Shown: positions 31,694 through 43,987, numbered from the stretch's first letter. The stretch is DNA of 64,000 bases from Mytilus californianus (GCF_021869535.1 NW_026262712.1:52952384-53016383); one strand, 5' to 3'. The notes: generated from the letters alone by a model not told the origin. Numbers and translations: made by a program.

Positions 31694-32395
31694 TCTCGAA
31701 AGCGAAACAAAGTGATTCTAGATTCCGTTGGCGTCGGCGATGGGGCGTCAACATTTAGGTTCAGTCAATGGTTTAATTTTTTTAAGACAGCAATAACTTT
31801 GTCAATCCTTCATTGAAGTTATGAAATGAGGACGGAAGCTTGTTCATGACCAAAATACAGTATATGTATAAAAAGCAAAATGTTGAAAATATTTATTCTC
31901 GCTTTTTCGTATTTTACTGATAAATGGACTTAAATATTTGCTACAATTAACAAATTGAAACAGTCTTGCGTTACAGTTTGTTACACATCAACTAATTTAT
32001 CAAACCTTTATAGAATTTTATGAAACTTTGGCAGAAACTTTTTTATGATTAAGAGATAATTTCCGAAGCAAACAGTTGAAAATATTATTTTTTTTTAATT
32101 TTCAATGTTGTTTTTTTTTTGTAGATGGACTTAGTTTTTTACATTTACCATTTACAGGCAATCAGGGTTTTAACCTTTTTCGACATGTTAAATTTGTAAA
32201 TCATCATGGATTGTTATGAAACTTGGACAGAAGCTAATCTTCAAGACTATGACATAGCATTTAAAGAAAAAGTTTGATTTGTTTGTTTTCATTCTGTATT
32301 TTACAGTGATAAATGGACTCACTGTTTAAGTCAACATTACACGTTTACAATGACAGCAGCAATCGCAGGCGAGACACAGGGTTCCGGGGAACCCC
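31694..32395 (+). repeat. Family R repeat
   Basis: It repeats the layout of 30208-31075 about 1.45 kb downstream: 'cgaaagcgaaacaaagtgat', 'ttccgttggcgtcggcg', three to four 180-bp subunits, and the end 'aggcgagacacagggttcc'. Confidence 0.7.
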
Positions 32396-32727
32396 TTACG
32401 ATTTTTTTCTAAACAATTCCATAGATGATTTTTTTTTCTAATTCATGTATAAAAATGACTATTGATTTAATACATAAAGATAAAAGTGCATCCATTAAGC
32501 TTCAATAAAAATGTAAGGTACACTTTTGACATCATTTTTTTAATAGTATTTGTGTTCTTCTGTTTATATGCAAAATTATAATGCGTTCCAATCATCCTAA
32601 ATTTTACACCACTTGCTTTGAGGGACACTGGACAATAAGTTAGATTTTATAGATAGAAGGTATTTCCAACAAACCTTTTTTTAAGGGTAAAACTAACTTT
32701 CATCTTTATTTGTATGTCTCATTTTAG
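32396..32727. other. Sequence upstream of the FReD exon, with a decayed exon end
   Basis: 'gagggacactggacaataag' (about 32619-32638) resembles the end of the FReD exon and its donor ('gaaggacactggacggtgag', 32841-32860), including the following 'ttagatttta'. This looks like the remnant of a duplicated exon whose donor GT has become AT. Confidence 0.4.
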
Positions 32728-32855
32728 AAGGGAGACCTATTGACTGTAATGATATTCCTGACAAATGCCAAAGTGGAGTATATAAGGTGTTTCCAAATCA
32801 TACACAAGGATTTGATGTTTATTTTGAAATGAATTTAGACGAAGGACACTGGACG
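32728..32855 (+). CDS. Orphan exon: start of a fibrinogen C-terminal (FReD) domain
   Basis: The 128-bp exon lies between an acceptor ('cattttag') and a strong donor (ACG|GTGAGT). It encodes 'GRPIDCNDIPDKCQSGVYKV' followed by 'FPNHTQGFDVYFEMNLDEGHWT'. This matches the first strand segment of fibrinogen-related domains, where the pattern is 'DC.DL...C.SG.Y.I.P.....F.VYCDM...GGWT'. The cysteine usually found in 'VYCDM' is Phe here, so one conserved disulfide partner is missing. The exon starts in phase 1 and ends in phase 0. FReD proteins are secreted lectins that are greatly expanded in bivalves. No following FReD exon ('FWLGN' region) was found before the LINE that begins 130 bp downstream, so this may be a relic or an exon of a gene spread over longer introns. 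Confidence 0.6.
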
Positions 32856-32984
32856 GTGAGTTAGATTTTAGAAATTGCCAAATAGAAAGCATATCAAAAC
32901 AGATCCTTTTAATGATATCATAAAATAATTTTAACGAATTTAAAAGTTCCGAATATTTAGTTTTCCCATTCCCCTCCCTAAAAA

Positions 32985-35864
32985 AATATTATGGGCTCTT
33001 GTTGTTAATTGATTTCGAAAAAGCTTTTGATTCGATTTCTTAGGATTTCTTGCTCAATGTTTTAAAGTTCTTTAATTTTGGGGAACCAATTATCAACTGG
33101 ATAAAAGCGTATTGTAATAATATCAAGTCTGCAGTTATACAGGGGGTAACCTTTCAGAATTTGTTAGCATAGGTCGGGGCTGCCGACAAGGAGATCCGCT
33201 TTCACCTTATCTTTTCATTCTATGTGCTGAGATGCTTGCACTAAAGATAAGAGGAAATAAGGAAATTTGTGGTATTGAAGTTACTCAAGTTGAGTATAAG
33301 TTGTCACAGTTTGCTGATGACACTTCATTGATTTTAGATGGTAGTGGAAAATCTTTATATGAATCCTTATCTGAATTGGACTGGTTTGCAAAAATATCTG
33401 GTTTAAATATAAATTTTGCAAAAACACAAGTTATTTGGATTGAACGTAAAAAGTATAGCAAGAAAATTTTGTGTCCTAATGTAAACCTTTCATGGGGAGA
33501 GACAAATTTAAATTACTTGGTATAAATTTTGACGTGGACTTAGAAAATATTGTCAACATTAACTATAATGATAAAATTATACAGATTAAGAACATAATAA
33601 AACAGTGGCTAAAAAGAAACCTTACTGTAATAGGTAAAATAACTGTAATAAAAACTCTTGTTTTACCTATTTTAAACCACCTTATTATTTCTTTGCCTAA
33701 TCCTTCTGGCAGTGTATTCCAAAAAATTAATGAAATTTTTTATACATTTTTATGGAACTCTCCTATACACAGAGTGAAGAAGATCGTATTGATTAAAGAA
33801 TATTTGGAGGGTGGATTAAAAATGATAGATATAGTTTTACTATGGCACTCAAATCATCATGGATAAGAATGATTTTTCAGAGAGATAATAAGTGGCAAAG
33901 TATTCTGATGTCTGATATTGATATTGATAAAAATAAACTTTTTAACTGTGGTGTTCAGTATATCAAACAAGTTATTATTAACCAAAAACAGTTTTTGGAA
34001 AGATGTATTCAGAGCATGGGAAATGATAATTGATTTAGAGAGAAATATGGACTAAATTTTTTTTTTATCAAGTCCTATTTGGTTTAACAATATGATCAGA
34101 ATTGGTAGTAAACCTGTTTTTTATCAACATTGGTTTAATCATGGTTTACAATATGTAACTGATGTAATAGATGAAAATGGATTTTTTATTTCATTAGAAT
34201 TGTTACAGCAATGTTACGATATCAATGTAATTTTTTTGAATTACATGAGTGTTATTTCTGCTTTTAAAAAAGCAGCAAATAATTACAAAAAAAAAATACA
34301 CATAAGTTATGTTGTCCATTTATTCCAGCTTGCTTACAATAAAATTGAGAATGGAAATGGGGAATGTGTCAAAGAGACAACAACCCGACCACAGAACAGA
34401 CAACAGCAGAAGGTCACCAACAGGTCTTCAACGCAGCGAGAAACTCCCGCACCCAGAGGCGTCCCTCAGCCGGCCCCCAAACAAATATATATACCAGTCC
34501 AGTAATAATGAACGCCACACCAAACTCCAAATTGTACACAAGAAACTAAAATTAAAAATAATACAAGACTAACAAAGGCTAGAGGCTCCTGACTTGGGAC
34601 AGGCGCAAAAATGCGGCGGGGTTAAACATGTTTATGAGATCTCAACCCTCCCCCTATACCTCTAGCCAATGTAGAAAAGTAAACGCATAACAATACGCAC
34701 ATTAAAATTCAGTTCAAGAGAAGTCCGAGTCTGATGTCAGAAGATGTAACCAAAGAAAATAAACAAAATGACAATAATACATAAATAACAACAGACTACT
34801 AGCAGTTAACTGACATGCCAGCTCCAGACTTCAATTAAACTGATTGAAAGATTATGTCTTCATCATATGAATATCAGGCACAATCCTTCCCGTTAGGGGT
34901 TTAGTATCATACCATCATAACATATATGAGAAGAACATAACCCGTGTCATGCCAACAACTGGTTTTTAAATAAATGTGTTTAGTGCCGATGCAAAGACCC
35001 TATAAGTGAATCAATATTAACGCCAAAATATGCAATCTTTAATGACCTGACAACAGTATCGTAACTATATCCCTTCTTGATAAGTCTATTTAAAGGTTTT
35101 GTTAGTTTCAGAGGTGAATACTGACAAAGTCTTTTTTAAAAGTAAAAAAGGTTCTTAAGATATGTATAAAATACTCATTAATAATAATGTAACTCCAACA
35201 GGACAACTGAAGTGGGGTGAAATATTAGGCGAAGATCTCATTTGGAAACATATATTCAAACTACCTTTTACAGTCACTGTCAATACTAAACTACAGTGGC
35301 TTTAGTACAGAATCAACCATAGAATTTTTGCCACAAATAAATGTTTATGTAAAATCAAACTTGCTGATAACCCTTTATGTACTTTTTGTAAATTAGTAGA
35401 TGAAACTGTTTAACATATTCTGTGGAATTGTAAGATTATCCAAAATATTTTACAAGATATTGATTATTGGTTTTTATCTGGTAGGGTAAGCCTGCCATTG
35501 AATAAGTTAAATTTTATTTTTTTCAAAAGATCTTTCACTCAGTGCTATAAAAGAAAAGCTAAAATATAAGTACAATCTAGAAAAAATAATAGCAGTCAAA
35601 AATAAAAAACAAGAGCCATTTGATACCATGTGGAATGCATTTAAAGAATTATTTTAATAATTCAATTTGTCATTCATATTTAACAAATACTTATTGTCAA
35701 AACTAATATAATATATTATTTCATCTAATAGCACAATTTATTATGTACTGAAATCTTACAGGATATTTTTAACCTCTTCCTTTTTCATAAAATACTTTAC
35801 CCTTCTCATGTTGTACATAAACAATTAACTCAAATTATCTTTTCTTTCCGTAATTTTATTCTCT

Positions 35865-35870
<6 letters not shown>
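32985..35870 (+). pseudogene. L1/Tx1-like LINE, 5'-truncated and decayed
   Basis: Reverse transcriptase motifs appear in order: 'LLLIDFEKAFDSIS' (33000-33040, then a stop), 'GCRQGDPLSPYLFIL' (33176-33222), 'QFADDTSLILDG' (33307-33342) with intact FADD, 'SGLNINFAKTQVIW' and 'LGINFDVDLENI'. Thumb-like sequence follows ('GGLKMIDI'). After the insertion at 34344 come 'SKKGS', 'MYKILINNN', 'YRINHRIFATN' and 'LCTFC', the C-terminal region typical of L1/Tx1-type elements. At least three frameshifts and several stops interrupt it. It lacks the endonuclease and begins within the palm, as expected for 5' truncation. It ends near a TA microsatellite. Confidence 0.8.
34344..35125 (-). mobile_element. Family T retroelement tail inserted in the LINE
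   Basis: On the minus strand a 45-codon frame (about 35118-34984) reads 'KKGYSYDTVVRSLKIAYFG' and ends at a stop. It is followed by a long untranslated region and the conserved 3' end (complement of 'aattgagaatggaaatgggg'). It is 5'-truncated, as is the shorter copy at 7240. The LINE frame before 34344 and after about 35130 fits a single interrupted element. Confidence 0.65.

Positions 35871-35905
<35 letters not shown>
35868..35905. repeat. (TA)n microsatellite
   Basis: About 18 uninterrupted TA dinucleotides near the 3' end of the LINE. Confidence 0.95.
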
Positions 35906-35907
<2 letters not shown>

Positions 35908-36000
35908 AGAAAAATAATATAAGATAATGACGGTTTCAATTCATCACTTTTACTAGCGCTTTCACTGCTTTCACAGATCTTCAGGTAATGTGACTTGTAT

Positions 36001-36210
36001 ACATAAATGTTATAAAACAATTGATTGACGTTAATAATAGTATACATAAATGTTATAAAACAATTGATTGACGTTAATAATAGTATACATAAATGTTATA
36101 AAACAATTGATTGACACATAATTGTTATAAAACAATTGATTGACACATAAATGTTATAAAACAATTGATTGACACATAAATGTTATAAAACAATTGATTG
36201 ACACTTAAAA
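36001..36210 (+). repeat. Minisatellite, 29-bp core in 43-bp and 29-bp versions
   Basis: The core 'acataaatgttataaaac' + 'aattgattgac' occurs six times: three times at 43-bp spacing with a 'gttaataatagtat' spacer, then three times at 29-bp spacing after loss of the spacer. Confidence 0.9.
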
Positions 36211-38225
36211 TGAATTTACAACAATGTATATTGTTATAAATAAATAGATATTCAAATGTATTGCTAATATTACTGTATATATGTTTGATGTGTTGAATTA
36301 GTTGTAATTCTTGAAAATAATAAAAATTAAAAAAAACAGGACAGAACAGAACAGAACAACCAACCAATACATACGACTTGTCATGTTTATAGTTCTCAAT
36401 TCCTAATGATATGGCTTGCCATATTTAACTAGTCGCCTTTGGAATGAACACATCAACTTTGCATAAATAACGTTTACAACTTCCGGTCAGCCCATAAACA
36501 ATAAAGTATAATTACTCTTTAATACATTTATATACTTAAGATTACTTTTAAATATTTTACTTCAGCATTAGAAAACACCAACTTTAATAGATACATGTCA
36601 AAGAGTAGACATATACCCAATAGACCTTTTCAACAACCCTCGACACCGACTATTGACACCTACAGTTTACAGGAGAAATAGAGGGGTCGTACCAAAGATA
36701 ATAATCATTCAGGTATAACATGCATGTAACATAAACGTAGTTCTACATATTCGATTTAAACGGTATTATTTAAAAAAAGAACTGATATTGTGCAAATAGC
36801 TATTCTGGATTTTCTGTGTTTTTCCACATACTTTCATATAATACTATGTAAAAAAGAAATATTATCCATTTCACTTTCAATTCTATAAATCTTTAAAAAA
36901 AAATCGTCAATCTATTCACATCCGAATCTATTGCTTCTTCGGTAATATGATTATTGATATCTAGTTGTTCGAGTTTTCCATGGAAAACTGCTTCGCTTGC
37001 TAATAGCCGTTAACTCGTTTTTGGAATGCTATTTTATGATGCTACATTTTATCCTGCTCATAGTAACAAAGTTACGAATAGGACATTGTAACGGGACTAT
37101 TTGTCTGTCCGTAACGCGTCCAAAACTCACTTGTGGACATTGTAGAGGTTGCATCTCAGCAGATCTACACTTTAAGTGTTGTATATATTGAGTATAATTG
37201 ACTGTTATAAGCTGTCTTCGTCCAGAAAGAATCAGACCTTGTCCCTTTTTTCGGGATACATTTTCTCCGTTCCCGGGCATTATCATAACGGGAACGTCTA
37301 GTGTGTTGTAAGAAGCTAGAACTTCTTACCCTGTCAGAGCACTTGCGTTTATCCCAGTTTTGCGGAGTAAGTGTTTTCTCATATAACTTTGGTCTTCTAT
37401 GAGAAAATTACCCTTTTCTCTTGTCCACCAATTTTTTTCCTTGATTTTTCTTTTTGTTGATCTACGCTTCGGTTTTCTTCTCTTATCTAGTTTTACTATG
37501 CGTCCTAATGGGCTTTTTATTATTTCACCTCTGAACATTCATAAATCGAGGTTAAGGGTCCGTTTATATAAGTAAAATCCCCGCCGCATATATATTATGC
37601 CCCTTTTCCAACCACGGAATGTGTTGGTAAATGGTATATTCTTTTCTCGGTAGAATATTTAGTTTACAATATTATGCTGCGGCCTTGGATTTTATCTCTT
37701 TGTTTTGCGGAAGCCGTTCAGATCTCGCTGCTTGGTATTGATTTCCCGACAATATTGAAGATCGTGCGGTAACTCTAAATATCTGTTTATGTGTTGTATT
37801 GTGTGATTTTAAGCTTTATTCGTGCTGTGTCCATTGTTCGTGTCTACCTTTTCTCATTATTGTCAAAGTCTGTTTCGTGCTATTTGAATTAAAACATTAT
37901 AACCAAAATATGAAATAGGACATTCACCTTATCTAAATATTCTTTACAAATAGTCACTGAATACACATTCAAATGAGTGAATTAAAAAAAACTACAAAGT
38001 ATAAAGTACATTGTGAAGGCATCCGAGGCAAAAAATAACGGACTTTGTATAGGCATGTGCCGCCTTTGCCAATAGACATGAAATAATTATCTGTGTACAT
38101 ATTTACAACTTTTTTTTTTCATTTTGCTAGCTTAAAGTAGCTAGAATCTCATCTTCTTAAACTATAAAATAGAATAGATTTCCCTTTTATTCATTCATGA
38201 GGGTCTGAATGGGGGTCCCTCAACT
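36211..38225. other. No recognised gene
   Basis: Unassigned DNA. The segment at about 36990-37560 is less AT-rich, and resembles bivalve retroelement-associated sequence ('gtccgtaacgcgtcc', 'cattatcataacgggaac'), but no frame or end could be defined. A basic minus-strand frame at 37326-37538 has no domain. Confidence 0.35.
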
Positions 38226-38400
38226 CTGTATTCTCTTTTTAAGCATTTTTCTCTATTCCACTTTTATTTTGCCCATTACACTCTATTCTTTATTGTAATA
38301 TAGCACCCCAGTATTCTCCATTCTTTATTGTAATATAGCACCCCAGTATTCTCTATTCTTTATTTTTTGGGCCTATTTTTCTCTATTTTTTTCTTGTCCA
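38226..38400 (+). repeat. Short tandem repeat of about 35 bp
   Basis: 'tattgtaatatagcacccca' followed by 'gtattctctattctt' occurs twice in full, in T-rich sequence that also resembles 22940-23030 ('ttctctattctttac'). Confidence 0.7.
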
Positions 38401-38689
38401 TTATTCTGTAGTATTGATCCATTTATGTCTTTTCTGTAAACCCCATCTAGACCCTTATTCATACTCAGTTTAAAGATAAAATTAAAAATTTTAAATCAGT
38501 AAATAGTTTATAACCAAAACAAAACAAATATCGTTGTGGTAAATACAAATAGGCAAACATTTTTTTTCTTTCAGTTCAGTTTCTGATAACAATTATATCC
38601 AACCATTACTACTTTGAGACGACCACTTACATCGTACCTGTCGTTGTCGTTGTCAACTGTAGGTGTAAATAATTGTTGAAAAGGTCTAA

Positions 38690-38885
38690 TAAGCAGTTAG
38701 ATGTTAGATCACAACGGCTTTTAATATAATTCGTGTTGCTCAATCTTCAGTTTTCAATTTTGTGTTATGTATAATGTTGTTTGTCATTTGGTTATTTTTT
38801 ATTTTTGGTGTTTTTCCATGGCGTTGTCAGTTTGTCAGACTAATGGATTTGAATATCCTTTGATATCTTCAACTCTTCGTTGTTA
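38690..38885 (+). repeat. Family G dispersed repeat, partial
   Basis: 'cgtgttgctcaatcttcagt', 'tttgtgttatgtataatgtt' and 'tttccatggcgttgtcagtt' match the fuller copy at 44555-44800. Confidence 0.6.
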
Positions 38886-40450
38886 TAACTAAACACTGGA
38901 AAGTGTGGTATGATAACTATGGAAAAAACTCTTTCGTCTTATCTTTTAATAGTTTTCGTACGATCCTCGGTGCAAATTGTCGAAACGTGTGTCATTTGTA
39001 TCTGTGTTAACTTTGACCTTGCAATTAATGAGACGAGTGTCACCAAACTTCATATAATTTACCGAGATGACAACATCTATACCGCGGAAGATAAAGTTAA
39101 AGGATAAAACTAAGTTTCCTTTCACTCTCTATGACAATGTCTGTCTGCAGTCTGCATCATACAAATAATGAGTACAGATGGTTTTTTTTCGTGAATTTCA
39201 TATGTTTATAACTGTTTGGATACTGGTGAATAAAGACAAATATATTAGTATACTGACGTTGACTAATACTGAAATAAGGATAATGTTTAGAAACAGGAAA
39301 ATGTGAGACTATATTTGCAAAATGTTTAACTCGTTTTATTTCAAGTCAATATACTATTGTTGTCATACATGTATAACCAATTTCTTTTGCTTATCTAAAA
39401 AATGAATAAAATCATTTAAGACAGTAAAGAACATCAAATCTGCTTATTTATTGCTATACTGATACAAAGAGGGGGCTATGTATACTGCAAATGTATCATG
39501 TCCCTGCACTGGTCAGTGGGTCAGAATTGTCAAAGTGAATCTGCGGATTAATTTTTGAAATAAGTTAACACGTTTTCACGTGTATAGAAATTCAACAAAT
39601 GACCAGTGCATGATTTGATTTCATCCTTCTTATTAGTCAATGATCTTTAGGTGTCAGCACGAGTTCATGTGTATGTGTGTACTTCCTTTTATCATCAGCT
39701 TTTGGCTTGTTAACGTGTTATTGTTATCAACAATTTGTGTGAAATTTAAATCCCTACCGCATACCTCCTTTAGTTTTATCTTTAGAAGTAAATAAGTATA
39801 TATGTTTAATTTGTTAGTGTGGCAGATATTTCCCTATCACTTTTGCTGTTCTTTGCCATTTATTTAATTGATTTATATGGTACTGTAATGTTCCGTGGAA
39901 ATTATCTGTCTGAGGTTTACCATTCAGTTTTGTTGTAAAATTGCTCTCATATTTTAAACGTAGATGATCCGCTGGTTGATCTCAAAGGAGTCATGAAATG
40001 TCACATTCCGTGTAAAGGTGCAATTAAAGAAAGACATTGTTTGAATGTACGCATGCTAAATGTTTATGTTTTTCATGAACTTTTCCCCATTTTTTGAAGT
40101 GGATTAATTTTAAACAATAATAAAAAAAAAAAAAATTATTGTCTGGCATTTTTATCATTATGAGAGTGCTATTATTTTACTTTTTCATGACTGTTTATAT
40201 GTGAACATGTTTACTAGTATTATAAATCCCTGGTGTCATAGTCTGGCAGCCGAAGTTATACTTTTTAAATGTATTATGTCTTATATATTTCGTAAGATTC
40301 AGAAAGAAAAATTTACTCCTATGTGAATGTGTTCTTATTGAACTATTTCTGTTTACTGAATTTGAGTATGTTAAATATGACAACAGAAATAAGTCTGCAA
40401 ACGTTGCAATCAAAGGCCTTATGGTAGGATCTGAAAAAAACAAATTTAAG
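38886..40450. other. No firm gene
   Basis: Unassigned AT-rich sequence. A small exon-like stretch at about 39964-40050 ('DDPLVDLKGVMKCHIPCKG', preceded by 'aaacgtag') has no recognisable domain and no clear donor. Confidence 0.35.
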
Positions 40451-41444
40451 TAACAGTCTGTTTAAACTTCTGAACGAACTAGATATCAAAATTCGTAAAA
40501 AGGTACCAGAGCGAACGATACACGGAAATATATACAGTGGTAAAGAGAAAATACAAATAGAAAGTTAAATATCAGCTATACAGAATTTTACCCAAAAAAA
40601 TGCCGTAAAGACGATTTGCGAAATTGGATTTGCCGGAGGACATATTGCAACCCGTTTCCGTTTTTTAACAGAAGCCGCTAGTTATACGGGATATGATATG
40701 TGGGATCAACCTGTGAATGAGAACACTGCAATTGAATGGGTAAGAAAACAATTTAATAATCGCCGAATTACAGTTATTAAAGGTGACTCTACACAAACAG
40801 TCCCTCGATTTGAAGGTAAATATGATATTATACATATAGATGGCGCCCACCATGCACACTTCCCAGAAACAGATATGAAAAATAACCAAATAATATTAAT
40901 ATGGAATAACAGGAATATATCGTTTACTCCTAATATCGATTCGCCAAAAACTACGTTTATCAAAGCGAAAGTTAATAGCATGAATAATCGTTTTAATGTA
41001 TCCCAATATGTTCATACAGATGCTGTTCTGATAATTTACCATGATGTTTTGATAAGGGACTCCTTATTGTCATTAATGTTATTACGATGGAGTGAAAATA
41101 TAGAAAGATTAGTTGGTATTAGCAGAGAAATGCGTTTTGTTAATTCCAAAAAATAATATTTAGTTCAAGGTAAAGAATCATTCTTCGTTATAGGTTAAAC
41201 AATGCTTTTTCACCGCAAGTATTTAAAAAAAATATATGCCAAATAAAACATTGGTAGATTGGAATGATAAACGGTTTTGCGAAGATATTTCAATGAATGC
41301 TTTAATTTTCAAAGAAACAAAATTGAAACCTCTATTTGTATAGATGACTGCGCATAGTTCACGTAGAGATCTCCCAGAAATAGGCGGTGCTTCTATTATA
41401 GACAAAAACTGGGCTGCTGAATATTTTGAAATTCAATTATCCTG
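40451..41444 (+). pseudogene. Decayed, internally deleted copy of the methyltransferase-GT64 gene
   Basis: It aligns in order with the gene at 52962-55601. It begins at 'LFKLLNELDIKIRKK' and runs through the first methyltransferase motif ('KTICEIGFAGGH'), 'YDMWDQPVNENTAIEWV' and 'IIHIDGAHHAHFP' to 'DMKN'. At about 40882 it jumps in frame to 'NQIILIWNN' of the GT64 domain. The missing part equals about 1.45 kb (residues about 195-680): the end of MT1, the Cys-rich segment and MT2. The metal-binding DDD is replaced by 'IIYHD'. A stop occurs at 40567 ('IES*ISA'), another at 41154-41156, and frameshifts follow. No membrane anchor is recognisable at the start. Same orientation as the intact gene, so a tandem duplicate is likely. 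Confidence 0.9.
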
Positions 41445-41965
41445 AATCAAATGTTAATTAAAAAAAAAGCCTTTGTTTAAATGGTTTTTTTTTTAATTTG
41501 TTTTCATAGTATTTTAAAGCTTTTTTCTTAAGTGTTCATTTTATCAGTCGGTTATATATCCTTGTACATTGGATGTTTGTCTAGGTCTGTTGTCATATGT
41601 AAAATCCTTGTAATTATGAAGTTTGTCTGTCCCGATCTAATATCAAAATATGAAATTCTTATGATTGTTTGTCTCGTTTATTATTTTCAATATGATATGT
41701 CCTTGTTAATTTGAAGTTTGTCTGTCCTGGTTTGTTTCCCATTGTTCGATGTCAATCTTTTTTGTCAGATTGTCATATCTGAAATCAACAAAATGAGTTG
41801 TAACAAGAAGGTTGCAAGTTGTGTTTCTTTCGAGTTTTGCGTAATTTTATTTTTTTTTTTTTTAACTTCAGATATTTTATTTCACTATACTAATAGTTGT
41901 TAACAAAGCCCCATAGTGTTACAACAATGGCACTAAGATTCTTCCCTGTATTGTTAATTACCAAT
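41445..41965. other. No recognised feature
   Basis: AT-rich DNA downstream of the pseudogene, with small frames that lack domain support. Confidence 0.4.
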
Positions 41966-42098
41966 AAAACCAAGGGATTTCATTGGCAAACTTCTTATAA
42001 ATATATATATATATATAACGTGGTGGTTTCAATACCAGGGGATTTCATTGGCAAACTGCTCATCAATCCATATATATATAGAACGTGTTGGTTTCAAT
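41966..42098 (+). repeat. Two-copy tandem repeat with TA tract
   Basis: 'gggatttcattggcaaact' ... 'atatatatata' ... 'gaacgtgttggtttcaat' occurs twice, about 65-70 bp apart. Confidence 0.75.
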
Positions 42099-42699
42099 TT
42101 ACAGAGTAATTCTACAAGCATGTATACTTTTTGTGGCCTGTCGACTGAGATACAATGAAAACGAAAACGTAACTTTGACCGTATTTTGTTTAGCTTCTAG
42201 TTTCGGATTTTCAAAAAGAAAGTAAAAGCATGTTTTCTAATCTTTCGGATCGAAATGTCAGTATGATTGAATAATGATTATTTTTTTATATAGTATCTTA
42301 TCATTCAAATGCATCAAACATAGAACAATTTACCATATCTGGTATTTAAATAAAAATGGAAAATGAAGAAAGGAACAGTTCTTGTTGAGACTTTTTGTTC
42401 CTTTTATTTCAATGATATTTTGTCGTACTAAGCCATCCCAATGCAAATAAAATAGATAGAGAATCAAACTTCTTAGATTTTCATTTGAAATTTTCTCAAA
42501 ACTGAATTTTTTGGATGATATAAAATTTGTGTTTCAATTTTTTAGGACTGACATCATATTCACATATTAGTTCTCTTTTCTGATAAATAAAAGCATTAAA
42601 TTTTATAAATCACAAAGCAAACAATTGTCATAACATGATTAAGTACAAAATATTCAACGTCTTCAATTTTGTATCGTATTACAAGATTTTTAAGACAAA
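42099..42699. other. No recognised feature
   Basis: AT-rich, unassigned sequence. Confidence 0.4.
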
Positions 42700-43985
42700 A
42701 AACATGTTGACCAATATTACGATACATAAATATTTCGTGTAGTAATGTTCAATAATTTTTTATCCATGTGCATTCAAGGAAGAAATGGTTAAAGGTATCA
42801 TATTTCAAACATAGCTCACTATTAACTACTTTCCAGCGGTACAGATTATGGTTGATAGCTAAAATAGTATGCAGTAGTTTCATGTGAACATTTTCAATCT
42901 ATTATCTTTTTAAAAAAGAAAGGTAAAATATAGATTTTTCTTTATGAAGTAAATAACATTTTCGCCTGATAGTTGGTTTTTCCATGAGCAAAAATCTTCT
43001 GGAAGCTCTTTATTAGACCTGCTTATAATATTATAAATTTCTTTAAACTTCAGTTTCCCAGATTGTAATACAATCCATTACAAAACATTTCAAGGTCTTG
43101 TGTTATGTTAATTTTAGTATTTTTTGATATATTACTCTTTAATTTTTTGGTCCAACTTTTGGGTAGGCTTTTCGAAGAGTACATAGTTCAGCGATCCAAT
43201 TTAGTTCTTTTTCAGTTTATCTAATACTTTATTAGAAATTTCTCCATCATCATCATTTACATCATTAACGAAAATTATGTTTTCCTTTACCCAAAGACTA
43301 AAATATAAACTTTTGCCATGAGTTTTTATATATTGGTTTCCCCATATTACTTATTTTCTTATATCTCTATAATTGCCAGGTACTATTGTCTTCCCCCTCC
43401 ATTTTTAATCCAACATTTCAAGATTTCAAAGTAAAATGTAGGTATTGTTTTAGGTTTTCTAATGACTTATGAGAATTAAGATTCATTTTAAATATCAAAT
43501 TATTATCCCCAAACTCACTGAAGTAATAGGTAGGCATGATTTTCCAGTTAGCACAAGTTTCATCCGTTAATCTTTTAACCCAGATCATTTTGATAGCCTC
43601 AATGTATGCATCAACATCCTTCATTTTCAATCCCCCTTCAATATTAAATTTTCTTAACACTGAGCTTTTAACTTTTTTTTTAGCTTTTTTCTCACTACCA
43701 CCCTACCATTAATTTTTTTTTTTCAAATTGACTTATGGTCTATACATGCTCAATGCTTAGATTTATCAATGAAGCAACATATGTTATATTAGAAATAACT
43801 AGTGTTTTGATAATAGTTATCTTTCAAATGATACTCAATTTTCTTTTCTTCCAATGGTTTAGTATCTTGTCGGATTTTTCAAACTGTTTATCTATATTAA
43901 GTGTTTCAGATTCTTTTTTGTTAAGGCCGTAATAAGTACCAAGACTTTTCACTTATCTTTCCAATTGATACTTTTAAATTTGTCT
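42700..43985 (-). pseudogene. L1/Tx1-like LINE C-terminal part, decayed
   Basis: On the minus strand the order is 'LGTYYGLNKKESETLNIDKQ', 'ILNHWKKRKLSII' and 'ITIIKTLVISNITYVASL' (about 43960-43740), then 'GGLKMKDVDAYIEAIKMIWV' (43625-43570 region), and near the end 'INHNLYRWKVVNSELC' and 'NHFFLEC' (about 42880-42770). This is the region downstream of the polymerase core in L1/Tx1-type elements. Many frameshifts and stops interrupt it, and the FADD-containing core is absent. It is a different element from the one at 32985. Confidence 0.7.
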
Positions 43986-43987
43986 GT

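Noticed and set aside
37326-37538. Basic 70-residue protein on the minus strand
   Set aside because: No homology pattern, no start context or splice support; composition reflects T/C-rich DNA on the other strand.
38910-39107. Small secreted protein
   Set aside because: The hydrophobic start is followed by nothing recognisable, the frame is short and there is no promoter or splice evidence.
39964-40080. Cys-containing exon upstream of the pseudogene
   Set aside because: A possible acceptor exists but no donor and no domain, and the intact fusion gene has no comparable upstream exon.
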